Shown: positions 25,472-34,870, counted from the first letter of the stretch. The stretch is 64,000 nt of DNA from Acidobacteriota bacterium (GCA_020637335.1 JACJWC010000015.1:62001-126000); one strand, 5' to 3'. Numbers and translations are program-made. The notes: generated by a model from the sequence alone, not told the origin.

Positions 25472-26875
25472 ATGAAATGGACGGTTTTGGGTCTGGCTGC
25501 CCTGGCAGCTGTGACCAGCTACGTATTCTGGCCAAAAACGGCCAAAGCTTCGGATTGGTGCAATGAGCATCAGCGTTCTGAGGCCACTTGCCCGTGGTGT
25601 AACACGGCTTATGTCAATGATTTAGGCGCCTGCCCCGAACATGGATGGCCTGAGGCGTTTTGCTTTGCTTGTCATCCAGATCTAGAAGCTGGGTTCCGCG
25701 CGGAAAACGATTGGTGTGGCGAACATGCGGTCCCGGAAAGCCAGTGCCAGTTGTGTGGGGCGCAGGTTCCGGTTCAAGCGGCAGATATCTTACTGCTTGG
25801 TGCACCGCAATGCCCCAGCAGCGGCAAAGTCGTTGTTTTACAATCACCCGAAATTGCCCAACATGTCGGTTTGGAATTGGTGCCGCTGCAGCAAAATAGC
25901 GAAAAGCAAAGGATTCACATTCCTGCTCAAACCCAATTTGACCAAAATCACTACGCCAAGGTGCGGGTGCGGACCGAAGGGGTATTGGAGCGTTTGTCCG
26001 TTGACTTGGGTGATTGGGTCGAAGCGGGCGAAGTTCTGGCCCAATTAGATGTGCGCGAATTATCCGAACTCAAGGCCCAGTGGCAGCAAAGCCAAGCACA
26101 ACTCCAATTGGCCCAAACCCGCTTGGCGCAAGACCAACTCCTGGCCAGTCAAGGCCTTTTGGCCGAACGAGAACGTCTGCAGACCGAATCGGCCTGGAAA
26201 GACGCCAAGGCCCAAAACGATGCAGCCTTTGCTGCCTTGCAGAATTTGGGCTTTGATCCGCAATCGGAAGCAGTCTTGTTATCCGTTAAAGCGCCCATCC
26301 GTGGTCAGGTGGTGGCGCGTAATCACGTGCCCGGTGAAACTTTGGAAGAAAACGAAATCCTGCTTGAAATTGCGGATACCTCTCGACTTTGGTTGATGTT
26401 GGCTATTCCTCAAGATCAGGCCAGCTTGGTCCAAAAGGGCTTGTGGGTTGACTTTCCCGTGGGTGAAACTTCCGTGTTACCCCAACGTGGCGCGGTCGAA
26501 TGGTTGAGTGCCAGCCTGGATCCACACACCCAAACCTTACAAGCACGCGTTTTACTCGACAACCGTTTGGCCCGCTTGCAAGCCAATCGCTTCGGGCAGG
26601 CAGCTGTCTTTTTGGAGCAGGGCGCGAGTTGGCAAGTGCCAAAGGCTGCTGTTCAGTGGGAAGGCTGTTGTCAAATTGTTTTTGTGGCCGAATCAGCCCA
26701 ACGGTTCAGACCGGTCAAAGTGAATATCCAACGCGAACTTGAGGACTCTTACCAGGTCGAGGCCGATTTCATGCCCGAACACCGCCTGGTCACGACGGGC
26801 AGCTTCCTGCTCAAAACCGAGTTGGTCAAGGACAATATCGGGGCCGGTTGCTGTCAAGCGGATGCAGGGCATTAG
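25472..26875 (+). CDS. RND efflux periplasmic adaptor (CusB/CzcB type) with three N-terminal Cys/His motifs
   Basis: A 467-residue membrane fusion protein. After a signal/anchor helix come three evenly built motifs C-x2-H-x6-C-x2-C, at residues 30-43, 54-67 and 82-95. Each resembles a zinc-ribbon or metal-binding site. Then follows the adaptor: barrel-sandwich half (VRVRTEGVLERLSVDLGDWVEAGEVLAQLD), an alpha-helical hairpin (about 185-240), the second lipoyl half (LLSVKAPIRGQVVARNHVPGETLEENEILLEIAD) and the beta-barrel/membrane-proximal domains. A CusA/CzcA pump follows 8 bases later. The Cys/His module probably hands metal ions to the pump; Zn, Cu, Co or Ag cannot be told apart. Confidence 0.9.
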   Translation: MKWTVLGLAALAAVTSYVFWPKTAKASDWCNEHQRSEATCPWCNTAYVNDLGACPEHGWPEAFCFACHPDLEAGFRAENDWCGEHAVPESQCQLCGAQVPVQAADILLLGAPQCPSSGKVVVLQSPEIAQHVGLELVPLQQNSEKQRIHIPAQTQFDQNHYAKVRVRTEGVLERLSVDLGDWVEAGEVLAQLDVRELSELKAQWQQSQAQLQLAQTRLAQDQLLASQGLLAERERLQTESAWKDAKAQNDAAFAALQNLGFDPQSEAVLLSVKAPIRGQVVARNHVPGETLEENEILLEIADTSRLWLMLAIPQDQASLVQKGLWVDFPVGETSVLPQRGAVEWLSASLDPHTQTLQARVLLDNRLARLQANRFGQAAVFLEQGASWQVPKAAVQWEGCCQIVFVAESAQRFRPVKVNIQRELEDSYQVEADFMPEHRLVTTGSFLLKTELVKDNIGAGCCQADAGH

Positions 26876-26883
26876 GAGCAGGC

Positions 26884-29800
26884 ATGTTGAATCGAATCAT
26901 CACGTGGTCCTTGGACCACCGACTCGTCGTGCTTGTTCTGACCGGGCTTTTATGCGTGTTCGGTTGGCGTTCAGCTCAGCAACTCGCTCTTGATGCTTTC
27001 CCAGACACCACGCCTGTTCAAGTCCAAATCAATTCAGTCGCCCCAGCCTTGTCCCCGCTCGAAGTGGAACAACAAATCACCTTTCCCATCGAACAGAACA
27101 TTGGCGCATTACCCAAACTCCAGGCCCTGCGATCGGTCTCCAAGTTCGGGCTCTCGCAAATTACCCTGACCTTTGACGACGAAATGGACCTGTTCCTGGC
27201 GCGTCAAATGGTCATGGAACGCCTGCAATCGGTTCCGCTTCCTGCAGGTGTGAGCCCGGAAATGGGACCAATTTCGACGGGACTGGGTGAGGTTTTCCAT
27301 TATGCCGTCACCAGTAAAGCCGTCGATTTACAAACTTTGACTGAGCTTCAGGATTGGGTTATCAAACCCCAACTCCTCAGTGTACCCGGCGTGGCTGAAG
27401 TCAGTACCTGGGGCGGGGCGCGCAAGCAATACCATGTCCTGATGGATCCCGATAAGATGCGCGCCCGAGGTCTTAGCTTTGACGACCTTTCCGAAGCGCT
27501 TCGCGCCAATAACCTTAGCGTCGGCGGGGGCAACTTGGAGCTGGCCGGCGAACAATTCCTGGTCCAGGGCTTGGCTTTGGTCAACGGGGTTGATGAGATC
27601 GGGTCCATTGCGGTCACCTCCCGGGAAGGGACGGCTATTCGGGTGCGCGATGTGGCAACCGTGGTGGTCGGTCACGAAATCCGACGCGGGTCTGTAACCG
27701 CCAATGGGGAGGGCGAGTGTGTCCTCGGCTTGGCCTTTATGATGGTCGGCGAGAACAGTCGCTCCGTAACCCATGCACTGGCAACCCGATTGACGGAAAT
27801 TCAGGCCAGTTTGCCAGTAGGCGTGCAGGTCCAAGCCTTGTACCAACGCACTGATCTGGTCGATCAGGTCCTGGAAACCGTTAAAACCAACTTGCTGGAA
27901 GGCGCCATCTTGGTCGTGGCGATCCTGTTCCTCTTCCTCGGGAATTTGCGTGCAGGTTTAATTGTCGCCAGCGCCATTCCCATCTCCATGTTATTTGCTG
28001 CCAGCGGCATGTTGGAACTGGGCATTGCCGCCAGTTTAATGTCGTTGGGCGCCATCGACTTTGGACTGGTCGTCGATAGCTCGGTCATCATGGTGGAGAA
28101 CAGTGTCAGACGTCTCAATCAGGCCGGAACCAACAGCTTAGCCGCCGTTCGCGAGGCAGCCATTGAGGTGCGGAAACCGACCATGTTTGGCGAACTCATC
28201 ATCATGGTGGTTTACCTGCCCATCCTGACCTTGCAAGGCGTTGAAGGCAAATTGTTTCGGCCTATGGCCATCACCGTCATGCTGGCTCTGCTTGGATCCT
28301 TAATTCTCTCGTTAACCGTCATGCCGGTTTTGGTCAGCTTGTTTGTACGGCCTCAGACGAGGCTGCAGGAAGGATGGATTTACCCTTGGCTTCGCAAGCT
28401 ATATCGACCGGTTATTGAGGTCGCCATCCGTAACCGGGTTGCCTTTGTCGGTGTTGGACTTGTTCTCCTCATGGCTGGCTTAGGTTTGTCGCAACGCTTG
28501 GGTTCAGAGTTCATTCCGCGACTCTCTGAAATGGGCGTTGTGATTAATACCGTGCGGCTCTCAGGCGTGGGTTTGACCGAATCCGTGCGCTATGGCGATC
28601 GTTTGGAAGATTTCCTTAAGAAAGAGTTCCCCGACGAGATTCATGATATTTGGACCCGCACGGGAACCGCAGATGTAATTACCGATCCCATGGGCATTGA
28701 GCTCAGCGATGTGTTCATTACCCTGAACCCGCGAAAACAATGGACACGCGCCAAAACTCAGGATGAACTGGTGGACGCGATGCGCTTTGCAACAGAATCG
28801 TTTCCGGGCACGCGCATGGCCTTTTCACAACCGATTGAGTTGCGTATGAACGAAATGGTTTCCGGTATCCGCAGCGATGTGGCGGTCAAAGTCTTTGGTG
28901 ATGATCTCAATCAACTCCAGGAAATTTCTGAGCAAATCCAGCAGGTTCTGAACCGGGTGCCAGGTGCGGCCGATGTGGCGGTGGAACAGATTACGGGCCA
29001 ACGCATGTTGACGATTGAGGTGGATCGTGAGGCGATTGGCCGGTTCGGACTGAGCGCCGAAACCGTGTTGGAGATGGTCTCCAGCTTGGGCACCTTCAAG
29101 GTCGGCGAGGTTCGCGAAGGTCAGCGTCGGTTTGATTTGGTCCTGCGCTGGCACGAACAGGCACGCCTCGACCCGCATCACGTTTCCGAACTGCTGATCC
29201 CGCTTTCAGATGGTCGGGCGATTCCGTTGCCAGAAGTCGCTGAGATTCGATTGGAGGAAGGGCCCGCCAACATCCAGCGCGAATGGATGAAGCGTCGGGC
29301 AGCCGTCAGTTGTAATGTGGCAGGTCGCGACCTGAGCCGTTTCGTAGCAGAAGCCCAACAGCAAATTGCTGAGGAAGTGGTGCTGCCGCCCGGTTACTAC
29401 CTCCAATTTGGCGGGCAATTCGAGCATTTGATCCGTGCCGAGCAGCGGCTTTGGTTTGTCGTCCCGCTGGCCTTGTTGCTGGTCTTTTTCCTGCTGTACC
29501 TCAGCACGCAGGCCTGGTCCGACAGCCTGTTGATCTTCACCGGTGCGCCATTTGCCGCGCTGGGCGGTGTTGTGTTGTTGTGGGCTCGCGGTTTGCCGTT
29601 CACGATTTCTGCGGGGGTTGGCTTTGTTGCCGTGTGTGGCGTCTCTATGCTCAACGGTTTGGTCCTGATATCCGCCTATCGACAAAACCTGGAATCCGGA
29701 ATGGAGCGGTTGGAAGCGATTCGCGAAGCGGCGCTGCGGCGATTGCGACCGGTCCTGATGACGACCCTGGTTGCTGGCTTGGGTTTCCTGCCGATGGTGC

Positions 29801-29931
29801 TTAACACGGGCATTGGAGCTGAGGTTCAACGTCCACTTGCGACCGTCGTGCTCGGCGGTGTCTTCAGCGACACCCTGCTCACACTGCTCATTCTACCCAG
29901 CCTCATGACCTGGCTAAGTGCCAGAAAATAA
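26884..29931 (+). CDS. Heavy-metal efflux RND transporter (CusA/CzcA family)
   Basis: A 1015-residue inner-membrane RND pump, ATG 26884 with GGAGC upstream. Twelve membrane helices are expected; the first is VVLVLTGLLCVFGW. The heavy-metal signature is clear: SVSKFGLSQITLTFDD in the N-terminal porter domain and IDFGLVVDSSVIMVENSVRR in TM4, with the two aspartates and glutamate of the proton relay. The C-terminal half keeps GVGFVAVCGVSMLNGLVL. It forms an operon with the adaptor; no outer-membrane channel (CzcC/CusC) gene is in the window, so one must be supplied from elsewhere. Ion specificity is not predictable. Confidence 0.95.
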   Translation: MLNRIITWSLDHRLVVLVLTGLLCVFGWRSAQQLALDAFPDTTPVQVQINSVAPALSPLEVEQQITFPIEQNIGALPKLQALRSVSKFGLSQITLTFDDEMDLFLARQMVMERLQSVPLPAGVSPEMGPISTGLGEVFHYAVTSKAVDLQTLTELQDWVIKPQLLSVPGVAEVSTWGGARKQYHVLMDPDKMRARGLSFDDLSEALRANNLSVGGGNLELAGEQFLVQGLALVNGVDEIGSIAVTSREGTAIRVRDVATVVVGHEIRRGSVTANGEGECVLGLAFMMVGENSRSVTHALATRLTEIQASLPVGVQVQALYQRTDLVDQVLETVKTNLLEGAILVVAILFLFLGNLRAGLIVASAIPISMLFAASGMLELGIAASLMSLGAIDFGLVVDSSVIMVENSVRRLNQAGTNSLAAVREAAIEVRKPTMFGELIIMVVYLPILTLQGVEGKLFRPMAITVMLALLGSLILSLTVMPVLVSLFVRPQTRLQEGWIYPWLRKLYRPVIEVAIRNRVAFVGVGLVLLMAGLGLSQRLGSEFIPRLSEMGVVINTVRLSGVGLTESVRYGDRLEDFLKKEFPDEIHDIWTRTGTADVITDPMGIELSDVFITLNPRKQWTRAKTQDELVDAMRFATESFPGTRMAFSQPIELRMNEMVSGIRSDVAVKVFGDDLNQLQEISEQIQQVLNRVPGAADVAVEQITGQRMLTIEVDREAIGRFGLSAETVLEMVSSLGTFKVGEVREGQRRFDLVLRWHEQARLDPHHVSELLIPLSDGRAIPLPEVAEIRLEEGPANIQREWMKRRAAVSCNVAGRDLSRFVAEAQQQIAEEVVLPPGYYLQFGGQFEHLIRAEQRLWFVVPLALLLVFFLLYLSTQAWSDSLLIFTGAPFAALGGVVLLWARGLPFTISAGVGFVAVCGVSMLNGLVLISAYRQNLESGMERLEAIREAALRRLRPVLMTTLVAGLGFLPMVLNTGIGAEVQRPLATVVLGGVFSDTLLTLLILPSLMTWLSARK

Positions 29932-29938
29932 ACCTGAT

Positions 29939-29959
29939 GGAGCGGGTCGAACCCGCTCC
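29939..29959 (+). terminator. Hairpin after the RND operon
   Basis: GGAGCGGGT-CGA-ACCCGCTCC: a perfect 9-bp stem with a three-base loop, 7 bases after the pump stop. No T run follows. From here to 30169 I see no gene. Confidence 0.6.
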
Positions 29960-30169
29960 GTTAAAGACAAAACCCGTTCCGAAATTGTGTCGATCAGACC
30001 CAAGGGACAATCAAATTTATTTGCCAAAACGGGGGATTTGGTACCCGGTCAGGTATATTTTTACCGATCAAAACCATTCTGTACCCGATCGGGTGTGGTG
30101 TTTGGTGTTTATGCAAAAACGATCCACGCAATTGGGTCAAAACCCGGGGAATTTGGTTGTGTGACAAAC

Positions 30170-30802
30170 CTACTGTAAACGATCCAGCCGAGCCATTATT
30201 AACTCGGCCAACTGGCCCTTCAATTCTGGCGAAAGGAAGCTGTTTTGAATTAACTCAAAAAGTGAACTCACAGACGGGACCCATCGATTCAAAACCCGCT
30301 TCATGCTTGTGTCTGTTAAACCAAATTGACGACCGAAATCGAAAAAATCATTGCGGTTGAGACGCGATTTTTTCCCTCGAAGTGGCAGGGCACATTCTTC
30401 TCGATCATCGGGAAGCAAGAGTTGGGTGCTTAATAAATCATAGGCAGGAGAAAGTTGGGTACTTCCTGCCTGGCTCAGCAAAGCAAAATTTTTGAGGTGC
30501 ATGTCCGAATTGCCCGTCAAAAAACTAAAGACCAATTGCTCCCAGAAACGCAGGAGATCATTACCCGCAAAGCTACAATGTTTCAAAATCGCCTTGGCAA
30601 TTCGCTCAGCACTGCTGCGATACTTGTTTTCGGTGAGTTGACCCGTTATCTGAGCCATATCCTCCATGGCGAATTTTTGTTTGCCCTTCCGATCAAACCT
30701 CAGGTTTAAATAGGCCAACTCACCACTCTTAAGGTGAACGAGACCGTGCTCAGCAACGCGAGGAAGCCTGGGGAAAGCCAAAAAAGATCTGGGAGCCCGC
30801 AC
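30170..30802 (-). pseudogene. Truncated HipA-like kinase (C-terminal part only)
   Basis: About 195 residues match the C-terminal half of HipA. Visible are the RFDR segment, the catalytic loop GNSDMHLKNFAL (N-x-D-x-H-x-K-N) and the following LSPAYDLLST with the metal-binding Asp. The N-terminal ~200 residues, which carry the small N subdomain and nucleotide-binding P-loop-like strand region, are missing. The frame instead opens with MRAPRSFLAFPRLPRV, which is translated from a dispersed repeat (R6, also at 35145-35400). No hipB-type HTH gene is adjacent. I read this as a gene cut by a repeat insertion or recombination, not as a functional toxin. Confidence 0.8.
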
Positions 30803-30965
30803 GGCCGAAAGAACAGGTGAAGCTTACAGGTCAGAAAAGAGCCCAAGCCCCAGAAAAAAATCCTTTCGCCCACCCGAGCTCTGCAATCTCGAGGTCATTG
30901 GCCCAGAGTTCCGTGCTTCGCTTGCCACCACTGGGCTCAGACCTTTCGCCCTACGGGCTAAGGTC
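30745..30965 (-). repeat. R6 repeat, copy a, at the truncated end of hipA
   Basis: It contains GGGAGCCCGCACGGCCGAA, a TTCGCCCTACGGGC hairpin end and a CCAGAGTT...CTGGGCTC stem. The same blocks, differently spaced, occur at 35145-35400. It supplies the first ~18 codons of the hipA fragment. Confidence 0.55.
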
Positions 30966-31259
30966 CGCTTAACAACCGAGTCTCTGAAAAGGGTTTCAGA
31001 CCTGGATCATTCCGGAAACCTATACCAACGGGACAATTCTGCATGGATATGGCCGTATAACTCGATTTTCGTGTTTTCTTTGCCTTTCATGACTCGAGAA
31101 CTTGAATGTCCTACCGTTGGGCCAACCCGCTGACCACAGAATGGAATATTTGGGCAAAAGCCTTGTAAAACCAAGCGGTTGTTGTTGCCTCTTACCGCTG
31201 TTTTTGCAAACCTGAAATGGGTATTGGATTTCCTATGAAGTCAATAAAGGAACAAAAGC
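30966..31259. other. Gap left of the hydrolase gene; possible tiny relic
   Basis: No full gene. On the minus strand from 31090 a 27-codon frame (MKGKENTKIELYGHIHAEL...) could be a leftover of a HipA N terminus, whose first strand is similar in kind, but this is weak. CGGTTGTTGTTGCC near 31177 is not a match to the LexA-type direct repeat. Confidence 0.25.
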
Positions 31260-32039
31260 ATGCGGCTTCCACGCAAATTTTTGCTGTTTCTGGGGTTGAG
31301 TGCCGGGCTTTATGGTTTGGCCTGCTTATGGCTGTATTGGAACCAAAACGCAATGCTTTACCATCCCATGCCCGACCTTGGGCGCGAACCTGACCAGCGG
31401 ATTTGGGTCGGTCAGAATCCACGACTCCAAGTTTCGCTGCTGAATCCCGAAAACCAAAAGGTATTGTTCTATTTCGGCGGCAATGCTGAAGCCGTGAATC
31501 AAAACATTGCCCAATTTCGTAGGTTGTTCGCCGAATTTCGGGTCGTGCTGGTCCATTACCGCGGTTATGGCGCAAGCCAAGGCACACCGAGCGAGGCCGG
31601 TTTAAAAGCCGATGCACTTCAGATCTACGATTTTTTAGCGAAAGATGCTACCGACATCCTGGTGATGGGCCGTAGCCTCGGCTCGGGAATTGCCGTTTAT
31701 GTGGCCGCTCATCGCCCTGTAAATGGCTTGATTTTGGTGACACCCTACGACAGCATGGCTGAGGTCGCTCGGGGCCATTACCCAATTTTTCCAGTTCGCT
31801 GGCTCATTCGCGATTCCTACGATTGCCTGCAGGATGCGGCGTTAATTCCAACCGCAACCCTCATCCTTGCCGCCCAATTCGACCGGGTGATTCCGATCAC
31901 CCATGCCCAAAACCTGGCTAGTGCAATGGCTCAGGTCCAATTCGAAAGCCTTGCCGCAGGCCACAATACGGTCCATGTCGATCCCAATTACGAACCCATG
32001 ATTCAGACGTTTCTCAAGACCATTACGTCGCACGACTAA
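31260..32039 (+). CDS. Membrane-anchored alpha/beta hydrolase (BEM46/ABHD13-like)
   Basis: A 259-residue protein with an N-terminal membrane helix (FLLFLGLSAGLYGLACLWLY). The serine hydrolase fold follows: the YHPMP motif typical of this subfamily, FYFGGNAEA (oxyanion region), HYRGYGASQG, the nucleophile elbow GRSLGSG, the acid in LAAQFDRVIP and the histidine in AGHNTVH. Length and motif order fit BEM46/YqkD-like esterases, which are of unknown physiological substrate. It lies 49 bases before an MBL-fold nuclease on the same strand. Confidence 0.88.
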   Translation: MRLPRKFLLFLGLSAGLYGLACLWLYWNQNAMLYHPMPDLGREPDQRIWVGQNPRLQVSLLNPENQKVLFYFGGNAEAVNQNIAQFRRLFAEFRVVLVHYRGYGASQGTPSEAGLKADALQIYDFLAKDATDILVMGRSLGSGIAVYVAAHRPVNGLILVTPYDSMAEVARGHYPIFPVRWLIRDSYDCLQDAALIPTATLILAAQFDRVIPITHAQNLASAMAQVQFESLAAGHNTVHVDPNYEPMIQTFLKTITSHD

Positions 32040-32088
32040 AAAACTGGAACCCACAACCCGAAGCCATTAAGCTGGAGAGGGGGACAAA

Positions 32089-33444
32089 ATGCATCTCGTA
32101 TTTTTGGGTGGAGTTGGCACGGTAACCGGCTCTAAGTTCCTGATTCAAACTGAAAAAGCCCAGGTTCTGGTGGATTGTGGCCTTTTCCAAGGTTACAAAC
32201 AACTGCGGGAACGCAACCGCAGTGCCCCTTTTTTTGATCCTCAGAAATTGGATGCCGTGTTCCTGACTCATGCCCATTTGGATCATTCGGGTTATCTGCC
32301 GGTTTTGTACCAAATGGGTTTTCGCGGACCGGTCTATTGCCATGCGGCCACGGCCGAGCTGTGCATGATCCTATTGCCTGATAGCGGGCGCATCCAAGAG
32401 GAGGATGCGGCTTTTTATGCCCGGCACCGCATCGGCAAACACGAAAAGCCGTTACCGCTCTACGATGAAGCAACTGCCGAGGCGAGTTGCCGACTCTTCC
32501 AACCAGTGGATTTTGAGCAATCAATCGCCGTCAAGGATATCCATGCAAGGTTGCAGCCTGCTGGTCATATATTAGGGGCGGGCAGTTGGTGCCTGGAAGC
32601 GGAAGGAAAACGCATCGCTTTCTCAGGCGATTTGGGGCGGCCTGAGGATGTGCTGATGTACCCGCCCAAACCCATGCCAGAACTGGACATGTTGTTTTTG
32701 GAATCGACCTATGGCGATCGATTACACGAGACCGCTGACGCCAAGATGCAAATCAAGGAGATCGTGAACCAAACCGTACAATCCGGAGGATCGGTTGTCA
32801 TTCCTACGTTTGCAGTCGGACGCGCTCAGGTCCTGCAATACCTCTTGGCCTCCTTAATGCGCGAAGGTCAAATCCCAAGGCTGCCCATGTTCCTGGACAG
32901 TCCAATGGCTATTGATGTTTCCGCCTTGTATGCCCGTCACCACAACCTCCATCGCTTGAGTGCAGCAGATTGTGAATTGATCTCGGAATCCATCCAATAC
33001 ATGCGTTCCGTTGAGGAATCCAAGTCCATCGCCAATGTGCGGTTCCCGCACATCATCCTGGCCGGAAGCGGGATGGCGACTGGCGGAAGGGTGTTACATC
33101 ACCTCAAACGCATGTTGCCCGATCACCGCAATACCGTTTTGTTTGCAGGCTTCCAGGCCGGTGGAACGCGCGGTGCCCACATGTTGGCCGGTGAGAAGAA
33201 AATCAAAATACACGGTCAGTTCGTCCCATGTGAAGCCCGCATCGCCCAGTTAGAAAGTCTGTCCGGCCATGCCGACCGCGACGAACTTACCGCCTGGCTT
33301 GAAGCGGCAAAAATGAAACCCAAAACGCCCATTTACTTAGTCCATGGCGAAGCGGAAACCCTGGATCGGTTCCGCCTACATCTGCAGGAAAGGACCCAAC
33401 ACCCAATCCATGTAGCCGACCAAAACCAAGTCCTTCATTTGTAA
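32089..33444 (+). CDS. MBL-fold beta-CASP ribonuclease-like protein
   Basis: A 451-residue metallo-beta-lactamase/beta-CASP protein of the RNA-processing (CPSF/YSH1-like, bacterial) group. Motifs: the N-terminal GGVGTVTGSKFLI, the zinc motif THAHLDHSGYLP (HxHxDH), FSGDLGRPEDVL, STYGDRLHE, and the beta-CASP motifs PTFAVGRAQ, ILAGSGMATGGR and LSGHADRDEL near the C terminus. All expected metal ligands are present, so the enzyme should be active. SD-like GGAGAGGGG precedes the ATG. The physiological RNA substrate is unknown. Confidence 0.93.
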   Translation: MHLVFLGGVGTVTGSKFLIQTEKAQVLVDCGLFQGYKQLRERNRSAPFFDPQKLDAVFLTHAHLDHSGYLPVLYQMGFRGPVYCHAATAELCMILLPDSGRIQEEDAAFYARHRIGKHEKPLPLYDEATAEASCRLFQPVDFEQSIAVKDIHARLQPAGHILGAGSWCLEAEGKRIAFSGDLGRPEDVLMYPPKPMPELDMLFLESTYGDRLHETADAKMQIKEIVNQTVQSGGSVVIPTFAVGRAQVLQYLLASLMREGQIPRLPMFLDSPMAIDVSALYARHHNLHRLSAADCELISESIQYMRSVEESKSIANVRFPHIILAGSGMATGGRVLHHLKRMLPDHRNTVLFAGFQAGGTRGAHMLAGEKKIKIHGQFVPCEARIAQLESLSGHADRDELTAWLEAAKMKPKTPIYLVHGEAETLDRFRLHLQERTQHPIHVADQNQVLHL

Positions 33445-33465
33445 AATAGAAATGAGAACCCAATC

Positions 33466-33837
33466 ATGAGTGTTGCAGCATTTATTGTGGCCGAACGAGA
33501 TATCGATGGATTTGATTCCTTTGTAAACGGAAAAAGCGTAATCCTTTACCAAAACCAAATCGATCAGGCTTGCCGCATATTGAACGTAACCCCACTATTC
33601 GCGTTTCTCTCTAGTCCACCAGGCGAATGGGCTGAGTTTTTTGAAGAAGACCAAGTTCCCGCAGAAAAGTGGTATCCACCTAATGAAGGCTTGAAAACTG
33701 TACGTGCTCTCAGGCGCTATATACAGGAACAAAAAGGAGTATTGGAGCCGATCCTGAGCGATCTGGAGGAATATGACAACGTGTTAACCCGTTTAGAGCA
33801 AGAACAAGTCCGTTGGCATTTACAAATCGATTATTAG
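33466..33837 (+). CDS. Conserved-looking cytosolic protein of unknown function
   Basis: A 123-residue soluble protein, ATG 33466, 21 bases after the MBL gene and probably cotranscribed. Features: FLSSPPGEWAEFFEEDQVPAEKWYPPNEGLKTVRALRRYI, with an aromatic-rich W-[FY]-P-P-x-E-G-L segment that looks like a binding surface, then a charged helix (LEEYDNVLTRLEQEQV). I do not recognise the family. Similar small acidic helical proteins occur among immunity-type proteins, but nothing here proves that. Confidence 0.6.
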   Translation: MSVAAFIVAERDIDGFDSFVNGKSVILYQNQIDQACRILNVTPLFAFLSSPPGEWAEFFEEDQVPAEKWYPPNEGLKTVRALRRYIQEQKGVLEPILSDLEEYDNVLTRLEQEQVRWHLQIDY

Positions 33838-33860
33838 CCTACGGCAGAACTCACTCCAGC

Positions 33861-34124
33861 TCAATTGTGCTGCTGAGGGGTTTTGATGCTGAGCATTTGG
33901 CCTGTTTCGGCGTCCAGTCGCACTTGCTTATGGCGCCGCGAGCCGGGACCGAGGGAGGACGTCCCAGATTTGGGTTGCCAATCAAAGCTGAGTGAAACCA
34001 GCCAGTACTTGCTGTCATCGCTAAGGGCCACTTCCTTGAGCAGGATCTCGGCAATCGAATCCTTCTGATACACCTCGCGGAAACACAAACGCGCTTTTTC
34101 CACGGCCTCTTGAATGGTCAGCAT
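33861..34124 (-). CDS. Small protein of unknown function (PepSY-like pattern)
   Basis: An 87-residue protein; ATG 34124 is chosen because AAGGAGG lies 5 bases upstream, although the frame extends to 34166. The order is a helix (MLTIQEAVEKARLCFREVYQ), two beta strands (LLKEVALSDDSKYWLVSLSFDW) and then KQVRLDAETGQMLSIK. Helix, strands and a D-x-x-T-G turn are reminiscent of PepSY-like domains. The role is unknown. Confidence 0.6.
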   Translation of the reverse strand: MLTIQEAVEKARLCFREVYQKDSIAEILLKEVALSDDSKYWLVSLSFDWQPKSGTSSLGPGSRRHKQVRLDAETGQMLSIKTPQQHN

Positions 34125-34241
34125 GGCAACCTCCTTCGCATCCACCACCATTATACGAGCCATCACCCTTATCTCATTAAAAGGAAACGGACGTTTTGAG
34201 GTGTTCCGTATTACAATGGTTTGATCGATGGAGGTGTCGTT

Positions 34242-34448
34242 GTGTCGGAAGTGACCATATCACCCAAATTTCAAGTGGTAATTCCCAAACAGATCCGAGA
34301 GTCGCTGGGCCTGGAAGTCGGTCAGAAAATCCAAATGGTCTGTTACCAAAATCGCATTGAGTTGATTCCGTTGCGGCCAATGACTGAACTGCGCGGTTTC
34401 CTCCAAGGGTTGAATACCGATTTGGAAAGGGAACCTGATCGAACGTGA
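34242..34448 (+). CDS. AbrB/MazE-fold antitoxin (VapB-2)
   Basis: A 68-residue swapped-hairpin AbrB protein. Start GTG 34242 has GGAGGTG 5 bases upstream. The DNA-binding motif is VTISPKFQVVIPKQIRESLGLEVGQKIQM, which is textbook. The C-terminal tail (ELRGFLQGLNTDLERE) binds the toxin. It overlaps the PIN toxin by 4 bases. A partial inverted repeat (ACGGA...TCCGT, 34187-34208) upstream may be the autoregulatory site. Confidence 0.9.
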   Translation: MSEVTISPKFQVVIPKQIRESLGLEVGQKIQMVCYQNRIELIPLRPMTELRGFLQGLNTDLEREPDRT

Positions 34449-34822
34449 ATGTTGTGGACTCTTCGGGCTGGCTTGCGTATTTCGCAGGTGATGTCCATGC
34501 GGGATTTTTCGCGCCTGCGATTGAGGCAATTCCCGATTTAATCGTACCCACAATCACCTTGACCGAAGTTTTTAAAGTGATTCAACGTCAAAAAGGCGAA
34601 GGCAATGCTTTGCTTGCCATTGCCCATATGGAGCAGGGCCAGGTTATCGATTTGAATCGACGCTTGGCCTTGGATGCAGCAAATTGGGGGCTTCAATACA
34701 AGCTGCCTTTAGCAGATAGCATCATTTATGCGACGGCAATCCATTTTCAGGCGATTTTGTGGACCCAGGATCGTGACTTTGAAGGACTTCCCCATGTGCA
34801 ATACCGAGCCAAAGTACCCTAA
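34445..34822 (+). CDS. vapC: PIN-domain toxin (VapC-2)
   Basis: A 125-residue PIN protein. VVDSSGWLAYFAGD carries the first Asp, ITLTEVFKVI the Glu, and LPLADSIIYATAIHF plus WTQDRDFEGL the third and fourth acidic residues of the Mg2+ site. It starts with GTG, overlapping the antitoxin stop. The module is independent of VapBC-1 and VapBC-3 in sequence. Confidence 0.92.
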   Translation: MNVVDSSGWLAYFAGDVHAGFFAPAIEAIPDLIVPTITLTEVFKVIQRQKGEGNALLAIAHMEQGQVIDLNRRLALDAANWGLQYKLPLADSIIYATAIHFQAILWTQDRDFEGLPHVQYRAKVP

Positions 34823-34870
34823 ATCGCCAAACCTCCAACCAGTGCGAGGATAGGCCAAGGAGGGCGGACA

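Noticed and set aside
30966..31259. Intact HipB or HipS gene next to the hipA fragment
   Set aside because: Only a 27-codon frame is present and it lacks a helix-turn-helix.
33466..33837. Assignment of the small protein as a specific immunity family
   Set aside because: No diagnostic motif; left as unknown.
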